Positions 54,851 through 64,000 of a stretch of 64,000 nucleotides of DNA are shown in pieces. The stretch comes from Melghiribacillus thermohalophilus (GTDB taxonomy: Bacteria > Bacillota > Bacilli > Bacillales > Alkalibacillaceae): assembly GCF_004342905.1 (NCBI RefSeq), contig NZ_SMAN01000018.1:1-64000 (forward strand), read 5' to 3'. The notes under the pieces were generated by a model, which worked only from the letters and a program-made list of their open reading frames with translations, ran no database searches and was not told the origin of the DNA. A program made the translations under genes and the position numbers. Each line of letters begins with the position of its first letter. The stretch's first letter is position 1.

Positions 54851-55696
54851 ATGGAAGACATTAAATCAAAAATAGAGCAGAACTATTCCACCTTTTCTGC
54901 TGGTTTAAAAAAAGTAGCAGAAACGCTGTTGAAAAATCCATCGTTGTTTGCGATCCAAACGGCTAATCAATTGGGAAAAGAAATCGGTGTCAGCGAAACA
55001 ACCGTTATCCGCTTTAGTCGAGCCATCGGCTTTTCGGGATATAGCAGTCTCCAAAAAGAAATAAAGGAGAAAATGCTGAATCCCAGGAGTAGCCTCTGGG
55101 AATATGAAGCAGATAAATCGCAGGCTAATCTGAAAAAACCCTTGCATCAGCATGTCATGGAATTAGATTCAGATCACATCAAACAGGCAGCCAGACAAAT
55201 TGATCAGGAAATCTATCAGCTGGCAGTCGAAAAACTGTTTCATGCGCAACAAATTACGGTTACGGGTGCACGATCTTCTTTTTCTATGGCCCACTGGTTT
55301 GTCTTTGCTCTGGATTTGATACGAGGCGACACACGTTTACTCCGCCCGGATACGGATGATATTATCCTTCGTCTGGCTGAACTAAATGAAGAGTGTGTAT
55401 TTGTGACCGTTTCTTTTCACAGGTATACCTTAAATACATTAAATTTAGCATTAGAAGCGAAAAAACGAAACGCATTCGTCATTGGGATTACTGACAGTGA
55501 AGTAGCACCGATCCGGGAAATCGCTGATCTGGTGATTCCGGTACAACTGCCGGTGAAATCAACGTTAGATGCCGCTCCGGCGGTGATATCCCTTTTGAAC
55601 TCCCTCGTTGCAGGTGTGGCTTTAAAGGATCGGAAAACGTTCGAGCAAAGAAGAAAAGCTTATGAGGAGATTCATCTTCATCATTTTTTTGCATAA
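54851..55696 (+). CDS. RpiR/MurR-family regulator with SIS domain
   Basis: 281 aa. N-terminal RpiR-type HTH (ANQLGKEIGVSETTVIRFSR, ~residues 38-58) and a C-terminal SIS domain (~125-265; VTGARSSFSMAHWFVFALDL). SIS domains bind phosphosugars, but members of this group regulate amino-acid and peptide operons as well. ATG 54851 follows AAGGAG. First gene of a five-gene operon with 3-30-base gaps. Confidence 0.9.
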   Translation: MEDIKSKIEQNYSTFSAGLKKVAETLLKNPSLFAIQTANQLGKEIGVSETTVIRFSRAIGFSGYSSLQKEIKEKMLNPRSSLWEYEADKSQANLKKPLHQHVMELDSDHIKQAARQIDQEIYQLAVEKLFHAQQITVTGARSSFSMAHWFVFALDLIRGDTRLLRPDTDDIILRLAELNEECVFVTVSFHRYTLNTLNLALEAKKRNAFVIGITDSEVAPIREIADLVIPVQLPVKSTLDAAPAVISLLNSLVAGVALKDRKTFEQRRKAYEEIHLHHFFA

Positions 55697-55711
55697 TCAG
55701 GAGGAATTCAG

Positions 55712-56836
55712 ATGAGAGACCAGATCGAAGAGTTACGTCCACAGATTATGGAGATGTTCCGTCATCTCCACAGCACCCCGGAAATCAGCTGGGAGGAATT
55801 TGAAACGACAAAGTATCTCAAACATTTTCTTGAAAAGCAGGGGCTTCAGGTCCGTACGTTTGACAGCAGTACAGGATTGGTTGCTGATCTGGGTAGAGGC
55901 AAACCTGTTGTTGCCTTAAGAGCTGACATTGATGCTCTGTGGCAGGAAGTAGACGGAAAACTTCAGGCCAACCATTCCTGCGGACACGATGCCCATATGG
56001 CGATGGCTGCCGGGGTTGTTTTAGTATTAAAAGACTACCTTTCTAAAAATGAGGGGACGGTCCGCTTTCTTTTCCAGCCTGCTGAAGAAAAAGGGACGGG
56101 TGCCCTTCACTTTATAAACGAAAAAGTAATTGACGATGTAGATTATCTTTATGGAGTGCATCTGCGCCCTGTCCAGGAAATCCCGGACGGAACTGCATCT
56201 CCTGCCATTCAACACGGTGCAGCAAGATTTATCAGTGGAAAAATCAGCGGGGAGGATACTCATGGAGCCCGCCCCCATTTAGGGGTCAATGCCATAGAAG
56301 TCGGTGCTGCTCTGGTCAACTTGATAAAAGGCATTCATGCAGACCCAATGGTCCCCCATTCCATAAAAATGACCAGGTTTCATGGCGGGGAGAAAAATGC
56401 CAATATTATCCCCGGATCTGCTTCGTTTTCCCTGGACCTACGGGCACAGACCAATGAAGTGATGGAAGAATTAACCCGAAAAACATACGAAATTGTGAAC
56501 CATCTGGCAAAGCTGCATGAGGTAGAGATCGAATTAGAGGTTGCTGCGGATGTGGCCGCTGCCAAAATCCATCCGGAAGCCCAGCAAATCATGGCGATTT
56601 CCATTGAAGAGACGTTAGGGAAGTTCTGTCTCAAGGAACCTGTGGTAACCACCGGAGGAGATGATTTTCATTTTTACACCATTAAACGTCCCCATGTAAA
56701 GGCGACGATGCTCGGGCTAGGATGTGGCTTAACTCCAGGTCTTCATCACCCGAAGATGACCTTTAATCATGACGCGATTCTGGTTGGCGTGGAAATTTTA
56801 TCTCGTACCATCATGCGCACATTGAGGGGTGGGTGA
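55712..56836 (+). CDS. M20 amidohydrolase, probable N-succinyl-L-amino acid desuccinylase
   Basis: 374 aa, M20D/AmhX-like dipeptidase fold: metal sites in NHSCGHDAHMAM (~90-101) and QPAEEKGTGA (Glu, ~127), and a His in HHPKMTFNHDA near the end. Such enzymes remove N-acyl groups from amino acids. In this operon, with a GNAT and an N-acylamino-acid racemase, it would cleave N-succinyl-L-amino acids, as shown for the Geobacillus kaustophilus cluster. ATG 55712 follows AGGAGG. Confidence 0.85.
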   Translation: MRDQIEELRPQIMEMFRHLHSTPEISWEEFETTKYLKHFLEKQGLQVRTFDSSTGLVADLGRGKPVVALRADIDALWQEVDGKLQANHSCGHDAHMAMAAGVVLVLKDYLSKNEGTVRFLFQPAEEKGTGALHFINEKVIDDVDYLYGVHLRPVQEIPDGTASPAIQHGAARFISGKISGEDTHGARPHLGVNAIEVGAALVNLIKGIHADPMVPHSIKMTRFHGGEKNANIIPGSASFSLDLRAQTNEVMEELTRKTYEIVNHLAKLHEVEIELEVAADVAAAKIHPEAQQIMAISIEETLGKFCLKEPVVTTGGDDFHFYTIKRPHVKATMLGLGCGLTPGLHHPKMTFNHDAILVGVEILSRTIMRTLRGG

Positions 56837-56839
56837 AAA

Positions 56840-57700
56840 ATGGCCATTGAGATTAAACCTCTGGAAAGTCTTAATGATATGAAAAAAGTACAGGATCTTG
56901 AGAAAAAAGTATGGGATATGCAGCCCATACCGGTACATCAGACTTTTACAGCAGTTAAAAATGGGGGAATTTTAATCGGGGCATACGATGGAAAAGAACT
57001 GATCGGTTTTTCTTATGGATTTGCTGGATTTAAGAATGGTGAAGTTTATTTATGCTCCCATATGATGGGGATTTTGCCTGACTATCAATCTCGAAATCTG
57101 GGGGAACGATTAAAACATGAACAAAAACGAATGGCCCTGACAAAGGGTTATACACTCATTACCTGGACCTTTGACCCCCTTGAGAGTGTCAATGCTTACC
57201 TCAATCTCCATAAACTCAGGGCCATAACAGGCTGTTACCATGTCAATCTATACGGGGACATGGATGATGCCTTAAACAGGGGACTTCCAACGGACCGGTT
57301 TCAACTGGAATGGTGGATTGCAGAACCTCATGTGAATTCATATGGTAGAGGCCCTTTAACTGAGGATGATGAGAACAGTCTGCTGGAAACGGAGATCAAT
57401 AGGGACGGGCTGCTTTTCATTCAAGGTCAAAAATCCGTTGCTGATCTGGAGGAGAGAGACAGATGGCTCGTTCCGATCCCGGATCACTTTCAGTCTATTA
57501 AAAAGAAGGATCTGCAGCTGGCCATTGACTGGAGAATGAAAACGAGGCCTCTTTTTCAGCAATTGCTCCGTAAAGGATTTGTGGGAACGGATATCGTCCG
57601 CAAACCTGAAGAAAAATTATGTTACTACGTTTTTGAATATCGAACATCACTGGCTGTACCGGCTGCTTTTTTTAAGGAGGAGACCAATGACAAATACTGA
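56840..57700 (+). CDS. GNAT acyltransferase, probable D-amino-acid N-succinyltransferase
   Basis: 286 aa. N-terminal GNAT domain (~1-150): [36 protein letters not shown] (acyl-CoA loop), [21 protein letters not shown]. The C-terminal half is typical of the longer acyltransferases that accompany OSBS/NSAR racemases. Expected role: succinylate D-amino acids with succinyl-CoA. ATG 56840 lies three bases after the M20 stop; its end overlaps the racemase start by 14 bases. Confidence 0.82.
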   Translation: MAIEIKPLESLNDMKKVQDLEKKVWDMQPIPVHQTFTAVKNGGILIGAYDGKELIGFSYGFAGFKNGEVYLCSHMMGILPDYQSRNLGERLKHEQKRMALTKGYTLITWTFDPLESVNAYLNLHKLRAITGCYHVNLYGDMDDALNRGLPTDRFQLEWWIAEPHVNSYGRGPLTEDDENSLLETEINRDGLLFIQGQKSVADLEERDRWLVPIPDHFQSIKKKDLQLAIDWRMKTRPLFQQLLRKGFVGTDIVRKPEEKLCYYVFEYRTSLAVPAAFFKEETNDKY

Positions 57701-58817
57701 ACAACCAATTAAAATGGAAAAATTGATTTTACATCAACTCAGAATGGCCTTAAAATCACCTTTCAGCACCAGCTTTGGAACCTTTCGGGAAAAAGATTTC
57801 TTTATCGTCGAGATCGATGATGGGGAAGGGAATCAGGGATTTGGTGAATCCGTTGCCTTTTCTAGCCCCTGGTATAACGAAGAAACCGTCAAAACCAATG
57901 AGCATATAATGAAGGATTTTTTAATCCCCCTATTATTTGAACATGACATATATCATCCAGACGAGGTCATTCAATTATTTGCCCCGATTCGCCGCAACCA
58001 GATGGCGAAAGCGGCTATTGAAGGAGCTGTATGGGATCTGTATGCCAAACAAAAGGAGTTGACACTTGCTGAAGCCCTTGGCGGAAAGAAAACAACTATT
58101 GATGTTGGCATCAGCATCGGGATTCAGCCTACTGTTGAAGATCTTCTGGAAGTGATTGAAAAACATGCAGCAGAAGGATACAAGCGAATCAAGCTAAAAA
58201 TTAAGCCCGGCTGGGATGTAGATGTGATCAGACAGGTCAGAAAACCATTTCCGGATATTTCGTTAATGGTGGATGCCAATTCTGCATATACGTTGAAAGA
58301 TCTGGATCATCTAAAACAACTGGATGAATTTAACTTGATGATGATTGAGCAGCCTCTGGCCCATGATGATATCATCCAGCATGCAAAACTGCAAAAAGCA
58401 ATCCAGACACCTATCTGTTTAGATGAAAGCATTCATTCGTATGACGATGCCAGAAATGCCATTGAGCTGGGCAGCTGCAAAATAATCAATATCAAGATTG
58501 GACGAGTCGGAGGTCTGACGGAGTCAAAGCGCATTCATGATTTATGCCGGGCAAATGATATTCCGGTCTGGTGTGGGGGGATGCTCGAGGCAGGGGTAGG
58601 ACGGGCACATAATATTGCGCTTACAACCCTGGATCATTTTGTCTTTCCAGGTGACACAGCCGGATCATCCCGTTACTGGGAGGAGGATATTATTCATCCG
58701 GAAGTAGTAGTGAAAAATGGGGAAATTCGAGTTCCGGATAAGCCTGGCATCGGTTATGATATCAACCGTTCTGCCCTTGGCAAGTATACAGTCGACCAGC
58801 ATGTTTTTTACTTTTAA
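57687..58817 (+). CDS. N-succinylamino-acid racemase / o-succinylbenzoate synthase-like enzyme
   Basis: 376 aa enolase-superfamily protein. Catalytic K in [11 protein letters not shown] (KxK, ~residue 170), metal ligands MVDANSAYT (Asp), IEQPLAHDD (Glu), CLDESIHS (Asp), and the second Lys in [10 protein letters not shown]. This is the MenC/NSAR family. The neighbours (GNAT, M20, no other men genes) point to N-succinylamino-acid racemisation in D- to L-amino-acid conversion rather than menaquinone synthesis. ATG 57687 follows AAGGAGGAG; the longer frame from 57579 runs inside the GNAT gene. Confidence 0.88.
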   Translation: MTNTEQPIKMEKLILHQLRMALKSPFSTSFGTFREKDFFIVEIDDGEGNQGFGESVAFSSPWYNEETVKTNEHIMKDFLIPLLFEHDIYHPDEVIQLFAPIRRNQMAKAAIEGAVWDLYAKQKELTLAEALGGKKTTIDVGISIGIQPTVEDLLEVIEKHAAEGYKRIKLKIKPGWDVDVIRQVRKPFPDISLMVDANSAYTLKDLDHLKQLDEFNLMMIEQPLAHDDIIQHAKLQKAIQTPICLDESIHSYDDARNAIELGSCKIINIKIGRVGGLTESKRIHDLCRANDIPVWCGGMLEAGVGRAHNIALTTLDHFVFPGDTAGSSRYWEEDIIHPEVVVKNGEIRVPDKPGIGYDINRSALGKYTVDQHVFYF

Positions 58818-58848
58818 TCATCATGAAAGTTATGAAGGAGGAGATCTT

Positions 58849-60018
58849 TTGAAAGAAAATGGGCAATTGTCGATGTTTGATGGCGCTTTTGGAAGGTATA
58901 TCCTTCCGGGAATTATCCTTCAGTCGGTTTTGATTGGAGGAGGATTTGCAACAGGCCGGGAGATTGTAGAATACGGCGCCAAATTTGGAGCGTTAGGCTG
59001 GCTTGGGGGTATCGGCATTTTTATCGGTTTTACGGTGATGGCTATTCTGTCATTTGAACTGGCACGGATGTTTCAGGCATATGACTACCGAAGTCTGCTG
59101 AAAAAATTAATTGGAAAAGCATGGTTTTTGTATGATATCATCTACTTGCTCCTTGCCGTATTAATTATAGCGGTGATGGCTTCTGCTACCGGGGAAATTT
59201 TACATAATACACTTGGATTAAACTACTGGGTTGGGGTAGTCGGAATTACCTTTATTGTCGGGCTGTTAAATTTCTTTGGTGCAGGCTTAATCGAACGATT
59301 TAAAACATTAGGAACGATGGCTCTTTTTGCTGGATATATAATTTTTGGCGTCATTGTAATCAGTGCAACATGGGGGGATGCTAAAGACGTTCTGGCTTCT
59401 GGAAACACGAGCTTTATGGAAGAAAATGTGAGTATTTTTGCCGTTCTTTGGAGTGGGATTTTGTATGTCGGTTACAATCTGGCTGTATACCCGGCCGCCC
59501 TTTTCTCTATACGAAGACAAAAATCCCGGAAAGAATCGGTCACAGCAGGGCTTATTGCCGGAATCTTGATGACTGTGCCGTGGTTTTTAACGTATATTGC
59601 GATCCTTGGATTTTACCCATCTGAAGAAGTGCTGGGAGCTTCTGTGCCGTGGCTGGTCATGCTGGATGGAATTGCCGGCGGCTGGGTGGTTATACTGTTT
59701 GGAATTGTGGTAGGATGGACACTGATTGAGACAGCTACAGGAATGATTCATGCGTTTATTGAACGGGTCAACCACCACATGGAAGAAAAATCAAATCATC
59801 ATTTATCCGGTGTTCAAAGTGGACTCATTGCCGTCGGTGCCCTTGTCCTCGCCGTTATTTTTGCCCAGGTTGGTATTATTGATTTAATAGCCAAAGGGTA
59901 TACGATGATGGCCTATGGCATGATTGCCGTTTACGCCGTCCCTATGCTTACCATCGGAATATATCATATTTTTAAAGGAAAAGAGAACATAAAAGAAGCG
60001 TCTAGTTTAAAAATATAG
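58849..60018 (+). CDS. YkvI-like membrane transporter
   Basis: 389 aa with about ten membrane segments (first QSVLIGGGFATGREIVEYGA, ~residues 20-45, with the GGGFATGRE motif of this APC-like family). YkvI-type proteins are uncharacterised amino-acid/ion transporters. Last gene of the operon, so it may import the D-amino acids or peptides processed by the upstream enzymes. TTG 58849 is preceded by AAGGAGGAG at 58835-58843. Confidence 0.82.
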   Translation: MKENGQLSMFDGAFGRYILPGIILQSVLIGGGFATGREIVEYGAKFGALGWLGGIGIFIGFTVMAILSFELARMFQAYDYRSLLKKLIGKAWFLYDIIYLLLAVLIIAVMASATGEILHNTLGLNYWVGVVGITFIVGLLNFFGAGLIERFKTLGTMALFAGYIIFGVIVISATWGDAKDVLASGNTSFMEENVSIFAVLWSGILYVGYNLAVYPAALFSIRRQKSRKESVTAGLIAGILMTVPWFLTYIAILGFYPSEEVLGASVPWLVMLDGIAGGWVVILFGIVVGWTLIETATGMIHAFIERVNHHMEEKSNHHLSGVQSGLIAVGALVLAVIFAQVGIIDLIAKGYTMMAYGMIAVYAVPMLTIGIYHIFKGKENIKEASSLKI

Positions 60019-60114
60019 ATGATCCATCATTTTTACAAAAAAATTCGATTTGCGTCAGTTGACGACAATCCATATTTGCTATACCATAAGGCTAACTAAA
60101 ACTGAATAAATGTA

Positions 60115-60290
60115 CCATCAGGTGTGAACCGTTTCAAGTTCACTGAAAAGGGAAGACCGGTGAAAATCCGGCGCGGACCCGCCACTGTAATTGGGAGTGA
60201 CCTGAAAATCCACTGTCTCCAAATGGGAGATGGGAAGGTTCAGGGAGCGATGACCATAAGCCAGGAGACCTGCCTGATTGGACGTTAGCT
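60115..60290 (+). ncRNA. Cobalamin riboswitch
   Basis: Contains the ordered conserved parts: CAGGTG, GGGAAGACCGGTGAAAATCC, GCGCGGACCCGCCACTGTAA, GGGAG, and the B12 box AGCCAGGAGACCTGCC at about 60260-60275. It lies before nrdIEF with a terminator in between, so adenosylcobalamin should lower expression of this B12-independent reductase. Confidence 0.95.
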
Positions 60291-60365
60291 GATTTCCTTC
60301 GGGTCTAAGGAATAGGCAATAAAATGGAAGCAGTGTATCGGTTTGACTGCTGATAAAGCTATTTT

Positions 60366-60405
60366 ATGCCTTGATTTCTTTCGGAGGAAATCAAGGCATT
60401 TTTTT
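60366..60405 (+). terminator. Riboswitch-controlled terminator before nrdI
   Basis: ATGCCTTGATTTC at 60366-60378 pairs perfectly with GAAATCAAGGCAT at 60387-60399, followed by a T-run. Confidence 0.9.
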
Positions 60406-60454
60406 GTGAACTTCAATGACAAAATAGATGATCAGGGAGAAAGGAGGGATGGGG

Positions 60455-60823
60455 ATGCTTCTCGTTTATGACACAAAGACCCGGAATGTAGAGCGATTTG
60501 TACACAAATTAAGGGGCTTTCGTCTTCAAAAAATACATGAACAACTCCAGGTACGGGAACCCTTTATCCTCGTTACTTATACTACAGGATTTGGGCAGGT
60601 TCCGGAGACCACGCGGACATTTCTTCAACAGAATCATCGACACATCATCGGTGTTGCAGTAAGCGGCAATCGGGTGTGGGGAAGTCATTTTGGGAAGAGT
60701 GGGGATGCTATTTCCAGAGAGTATCAAGTTCCACTTATACATAAATTTGAACTGGCAGGCACAAAAAAAGATGTGGAAATCTTTCAACAGGGGGTATATG
60801 AAATTGTCAAACAAAGTTCCTGA
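60455..60823 (+). CDS. nrdI: NrdI flavodoxin, class Ib ribonucleotide reductase activator
   Basis: 122 aa flavodoxin-like protein (LLVYDTKTRNVERFVHKL, VTYTTGFGQVPETTRTFL, GVAVSGNRVWGSHFGKSGD). NrdI supplies oxidant to form the Mn2(III)-tyrosyl radical in NrdF. ATG 60455 lies seven bases from AAGGAGGG; ATG 60449 is too close. It overlaps nrdE by 26 bases. Confidence 0.95.
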   Translation: MLLVYDTKTRNVERFVHKLRGFRLQKIHEQLQVREPFILVTYTTGFGQVPETTRTFLQQNHRHIIGVAVSGNRVWGSHFGKSGDAISREYQVPLIHKFELAGTKKDVEIFQQGVYEIVKQSS

Positions 60824-62903
60824 ATGGATTCGATTGAATCATGAAGTAGTTACACAAAAAGATGGGGTATATCAGCTGGAAAGGGATCAGGAAGCGGTGT
60901 ACCGATATTTTGTTGATTACGTTAATCAAAATACCGTCTTTTTTCACAATCTGAAAGAAAAAATGGATTATTTAATTGAAAACGACTATTACGAAAAAGA
61001 ATTTCTTGAAAAATATAGCTTTGAAGAAATTCAGGAGATTTTCGATCTGGCATATGCTAAAAAATTCCGTTTTCCCTCTTTTATGAGTGCCTTTAAATTT
61101 TATAACGATTATGCTTTAAAAACCAATGACAATAAAAAAATATTGGAGCGCTATGAGGATCGGGTGGCCATTGTTTCTCTTTATCTGGCAGATGGAGATT
61201 TTACAAAAGCGAAAGCCTTTGTGCAGATGCTTATTAACCAGGAATATCAGCCGGCTACCCCGACTTTCCTGAATGCAGGGAGGAAACGGCGTGGTGAGCT
61301 TGTCAGCTGCTTTTTAATAGAAGTCAATGATTCCCTGAATGATATTTCAAAGGCAATCGATACAGCGATGCAGCTGTCGAAAATCGGGGGAGGGGTCTCC
61401 TTAAATCTATCAAAGATCAGGGCAAAAGGTGAACCGATCAAAGGGATTGAAAATGCCACCAAAGGTGTAGTTGGGGTGATGAAACTTCTGGATCATGCCT
61501 TAAGGTATGCGGATCAGATGGGACAGAGACAGGGTTCAGGTGCAGCTTATCTCAATGTATTTCATGCGGATATTCAGGATTTTTTAGATACCAAAAAGAT
61601 CTCTGCTGATGAAGACGTCAGGGTCAAAACTCTTTCCATCGGGGTGGTCATTCCAGATAAATTTATCGAGCTGGCCCGGGATGATAGGGACATGTATGTG
61701 TTTTATCCCTACTCGGTATTGAAAGAATATGGGAAACACTTAGATGAAATGGATATTAATGAGATGTATGAAAAATTGGTGGACAACCCGAATGTCAGAA
61801 AGGAACGAATGAATGCAAGAAAATTGCTGCAAAAAATGGCTGTTCTGCGTTATGAATCTGGATATCCATATATTTTATTCCAGGATAATGCTGATCGGGC
61901 CCATGCAGTCGGCCACTTATCAAAAATTAAATTTTCCAATCTTTGTACGGAAATTCTCCAGCCTTCGATCGTATCGGAGTATACCGATTATGGAGAGAAG
62001 GATATCATTGGTCAGGATATTTCCTGTAATTTAGGTTCGTTAAACATAGCCAATGTGATGGAAAACCGATCCATCAAAGCAACCGTAAAACTCGCCATGG
62101 ATGCCCTGACTGCTGTTTCCGAGAAGTCCAACATTCAAAATGCACCGGCTGTACAGAAGGCTAATCGATTGATGAGAAGTGTCGGACTAGGAGCGATGAA
62201 CCTCCATGGGTATCTGGCAAAAAATAAAATTCCTTATGAAAGCGATGAAGCGAAAGACTTTGCCAGCACTTTTTTTATGATGGTCAACTATTACTCCCTG
62301 GAGCGTTCTATGGAAATGGCCAGAGACAGAAAATCAACGTTTTTTGGTTTTGAAGACTCGGATTATCAATCCGGCAAGTATTTTGAGCAGTATGTAAAGG
62401 AAGACTTTTTGCCGAAATCGGAAACCGTGCAAAACCTATTTGAAGGAATGAAGATTCCAACCAGAGAAGACTGGAAAAACCTGAAGGAGAAGGTGCAGAA
62501 ATACGGGCTCTATCACAGTCATCGGCTGGCGATCGCCCCGACAGGGTCTATCAGTTATGTTCAGTCTGCCACTGCTTCGGTGATGCCGATTATGGAAAAA
62601 ATTGAGGAGCGGACGTATGGAAACTCCAAAACCTATTATCCTATGCCTTATTTAAGTAAGGAAACCTGGTTTTACTATAAAGAGGCCTATCACATGGACA
62701 TGTTTAAAGTGATTGACCTTATTTCTACCATACAGAGACATGTGGATCAAGGCATATCATTTACCCTGTTTTTGAAAGATACGATGACAACCAGAGATTT
62801 AAATCGAATTGATTTATATGCCCATCATAAGGGGATCAAAACCCTGTATTATGCCCGTACGAAAGATACGACAAGGGAAGAATGTTTAAGCTGTGTTGTT
62901 TAA
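60798..62903 (+). CDS. nrdE: Class Ib ribonucleotide reductase alpha subunit NrdE
   Basis: 701 aa. Reduces nucleoside diphosphates to deoxynucleotides in the cytoplasm. Visible hallmarks: [13 protein letters not shown] (Cys of the redox pair), SNLCTEI...NLGSLN (active site Cys-Glu region), PTGSISYVQ, and the C-terminal CLSCVV thiol pair. ATG 60798 has GGGGG seven to three bases upstream, inside nrdI. The nrdF gene follows after ten bases. Confidence 0.97.
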   Translation: MKLSNKVPEWIRLNHEVVTQKDGVYQLERDQEAVYRYFVDYVNQNTVFFHNLKEKMDYLIENDYYEKEFLEKYSFEEIQEIFDLAYAKKFRFPSFMSAFKFYNDYALKTNDNKKILERYEDRVAIVSLYLADGDFTKAKAFVQMLINQEYQPATPTFLNAGRKRRGELVSCFLIEVNDSLNDISKAIDTAMQLSKIGGGVSLNLSKIRAKGEPIKGIENATKGVVGVMKLLDHALRYADQMGQRQGSGAAYLNVFHADIQDFLDTKKISADEDVRVKTLSIGVVIPDKFIELARDDRDMYVFYPYSVLKEYGKHLDEMDINEMYEKLVDNPNVRKERMNARKLLQKMAVLRYESGYPYILFQDNADRAHAVGHLSKIKFSNLCTEILQPSIVSEYTDYGEKDIIGQDISCNLGSLNIANVMENRSIKATVKLAMDALTAVSEKSNIQNAPAVQKANRLMRSVGLGAMNLHGYLAKNKIPYESDEAKDFASTFFMMVNYYSLERSMEMARDRKSTFFGFEDSDYQSGKYFEQYVKEDFLPKSETVQNLFEGMKIPTREDWKNLKEKVQKYGLYHSHRLAIAPTGSISYVQSATASVMPIMEKIEERTYGNSKTYYPMPYLSKETWFYYKEAYHMDMFKVIDLISTIQRHVDQGISFTLFLKDTMTTRDLNRIDLYAHHKGIKTLYYARTKDTTREECLSCVV

Positions 62904-62913
62904 AGGAGGAGAC

Positions 62914-63885
62914 ATGGATATGGTATATACTGCTGCAGACTGGTCCAGGCATGAAGATGACTTCACCCAGATGTTTTACCAGCAGAATGTCAAACAATTT
63001 TGGCTGCCAGAAGAAGTGAGCTTAAATGGGGATTTATTAACATGGAAACAACTATCCAGGGCAGAGAAGGAAACCTATAAAAAAGTTCTGGGCGGATTAA
63101 CCTTGCTGGATACAGAGCAGGGAAATGTCGGGATGCCCCGGATTGCCATGCATGTCAAAGGGCATCAACGCAAAGCGGTCCTCAACTTCATGGGAATGAT
63201 GGAAAATGCCGTTCATGCGAAGTCTTACTCCAATATTTTCATGACTCTGGCCACAAAGGAAGAAATCGATGACGTGTTTGAATGGGTGAAGCATAATCAA
63301 TATCTCCAGAATAAAGCCAGGTGGATGACAGAGGTTTATGAACATATTAAAGATGGTGATGATGGTTCTTTATACAGGGCCATGGTGGCATCGGTTTTTC
63401 TGGAAAGTTTTCTGTTTTACAGCGGATTTTATTATCCCCTCTATTTTTATGGACAGGGAAAACTGATGCAAAGCGGGGAAATCATTAACTTGATTATACG
63501 GGATGAAGCCATTCACGGGGTTTATGTCGGTATGCTGGCCCAGGAAATTTACCAGCGGCAGAACGGTCAGAAGAAAGAAGAACTGAAAACATTTGTATAT
63601 GAACTGCTGTTCAAGTTATATGAGAATGAGCTGCAGTATACATCGGAGCTTTATGACCCTGTTCAGCTGAGTCATGATGTAAAAAAGTTTGTCAGATATA
63701 ATGCCAATAAAGCGCTGATGAACCTGGGATTTGGTCCTTATTTTGAAGAAGAAGAAATCAACCCGATTGTATTAAACGGTCTCAATACAAAAACCAAATC
63801 CCATGACTTTTTTAGCATGAAGGGGACCGGTTACCAGAAAGCCATTGTTGAACCTTTAACTGATGAAGATTTTATGTTTGATTAA
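62914..63885 (+). CDS. nrdF: Class Ib ribonucleotide reductase beta subunit NrdF
   Basis: 323 aa. Ferritin-like fold with metal ligands [10 protein letters not shown] (D, ~60), [11 protein letters not shown] (E, H and the radical Tyr, ~95-105), [13 protein letters not shown] (E) and [11 protein letters not shown] (E, H). ATG 62914 follows AAGGAGGAG. Needs NrdI and manganese or iron. End of the operon. Confidence 0.97.
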   Translation: MDMVYTAADWSRHEDDFTQMFYQQNVKQFWLPEEVSLNGDLLTWKQLSRAEKETYKKVLGGLTLLDTEQGNVGMPRIAMHVKGHQRKAVLNFMGMMENAVHAKSYSNIFMTLATKEEIDDVFEWVKHNQYLQNKARWMTEVYEHIKDGDDGSLYRAMVASVFLESFLFYSGFYYPLYFYGQGKLMQSGEIINLIIRDEAIHGVYVGMLAQEIYQRQNGQKKEELKTFVYELLFKLYENELQYTSELYDPVQLSHDVKKFVRYNANKALMNLGFGPYFEEEEINPIVLNGLNTKTKSHDFFSMKGTGYQKAIVEPLTDEDFMFD

Positions 63886-63895
63886 CACGGATGAG

Positions 63896-63980
63896 GCTGG
63901 GACATTGAAGGATTTAGCGGCGGGAAAGTCGAATTTTATTGGATAAATGATTCATTTTTCAGTTTTGTCCCAGCCTTTTT
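63896..63980 (+). terminator. Long-loop terminator after nrdF
   Basis: GGCTGGGAC (63896-63904) pairs with GTCCCAGCC (63967-63975), then TTTTT. The 62-base loop holds no gene; this kind of long GGCTGGGACA hairpin is a frequent intergenic element in bacilli. Confidence 0.7.
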
Positions 63981-64000
63981 CAAAATGAAAATCTACGATG

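Noticed and set aside
57579-57686. Longer start for the racemase gene
   Set aside because: It lies wholly within the GNAT gene; ATG 57687 has a strong AAGGAGGAG site.
57687-58817. Menaquinone o-succinylbenzoate synthase (menC) as primary role
   Set aside because: No men genes nearby; neighbours fit N-succinylamino-acid racemase. The activity may still be present as a side reaction.

Overview
The window looks like chromosomal DNA of a low-GC, spore-forming Bacillaceae bacterium. The grounds are strong AGGAGG-type ribosome sites with frequent TTG/GTG starts, the gene families present (DUF2975/XRE pairs, DUF2680, YclNOPQ-like siderophore importer, CpfC-type ferrochelatase, Mn-catalase, class Ib ribonucleotide reductase), Gram-positive Fur, PerR-like and ArsR/CsoR-like operators, and TPP and cobalamin riboswitches with intrinsic terminators. 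The genus is not fixed by the sequence.

Layout. 0-9.7 kb: small membrane proteins and regulators, several of them broken, an Est30-like esterase, and katG (minus strand) with a possible PerR box. 9.7-14.6 kb: a strikingly A/T-rich island that carries a decayed IS21-type transposase and a circular-bacteriocin cluster (precursor, large membrane protein, ABC ATPase, SpoIIM/DUF95 protein, small membrane protein). Two copies of a 54-bp sequence bracket it; each copy is the 3' end plus terminator of the preceding gene. 14.6-16 kb: an arsR-arsI pair with three ArsR-like palindromes. 16-22 kb: an acetyltransferase, a lipoprotein, tRNA-Thr(CGT), a short-chain dehydrogenase with divergent TetR, and a frameshifted M48 protease. 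22-26 kb: TetR plus MMPL exporter separated by a perfect 28-bp palindrome, then a ring-cleaving dioxygenase. 26-32 kb: three arrays of a degenerate 21-bp repeat around a NERD protein, a sulfur-type operon (ArsR-rhodanese, MBL protein, MFS) and Mn-catalase. 32-40.7 kb: DUF488, two DinB proteins, AraC/GyrI proteins, and two MFS transporters (one with an in-frame stop) divergent from a LysR gene. 40.7-45.5 kb: a PerR-like regulator, ferrochelatase and zinc-ribbon micro-operon, an ATP-grasp ligase and an FhuF-like protein with a Fur box.

45.5-64 kb is mostly metabolic operons with readable control. A TPP riboswitch precedes a thiamine-binding protein and ThiXYZ-like pyrimidine importer. A Fur-controlled yclNOPQ-like siderophore importer follows. 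A rhodanese-MBL persulfide dioxygenase has a CsoR/CstR-type operator exactly in its promoter spacer. An RpiR, M20, GNAT, N-acylamino-acid racemase and YkvI operon fits the D- to L-amino-acid conversion pathway. A cobalamin riboswitch with terminator sits before nrdI-nrdE-nrdF.

Themes: iron, heme and peroxide handling (katG, Mn-catalase, PerR-like/hemH, FhuF, yclNOPQ), sulfane-sulfur handling (two rhodanese/MBL loci), and an unusually high number of genes broken by single indels or stops (seven recognised). The last point means either real decay or residual indel errors in the assembly. The most unusual items are the bacteriocin island with its gene-tail repeats and the three 21-bp repeat arrays.
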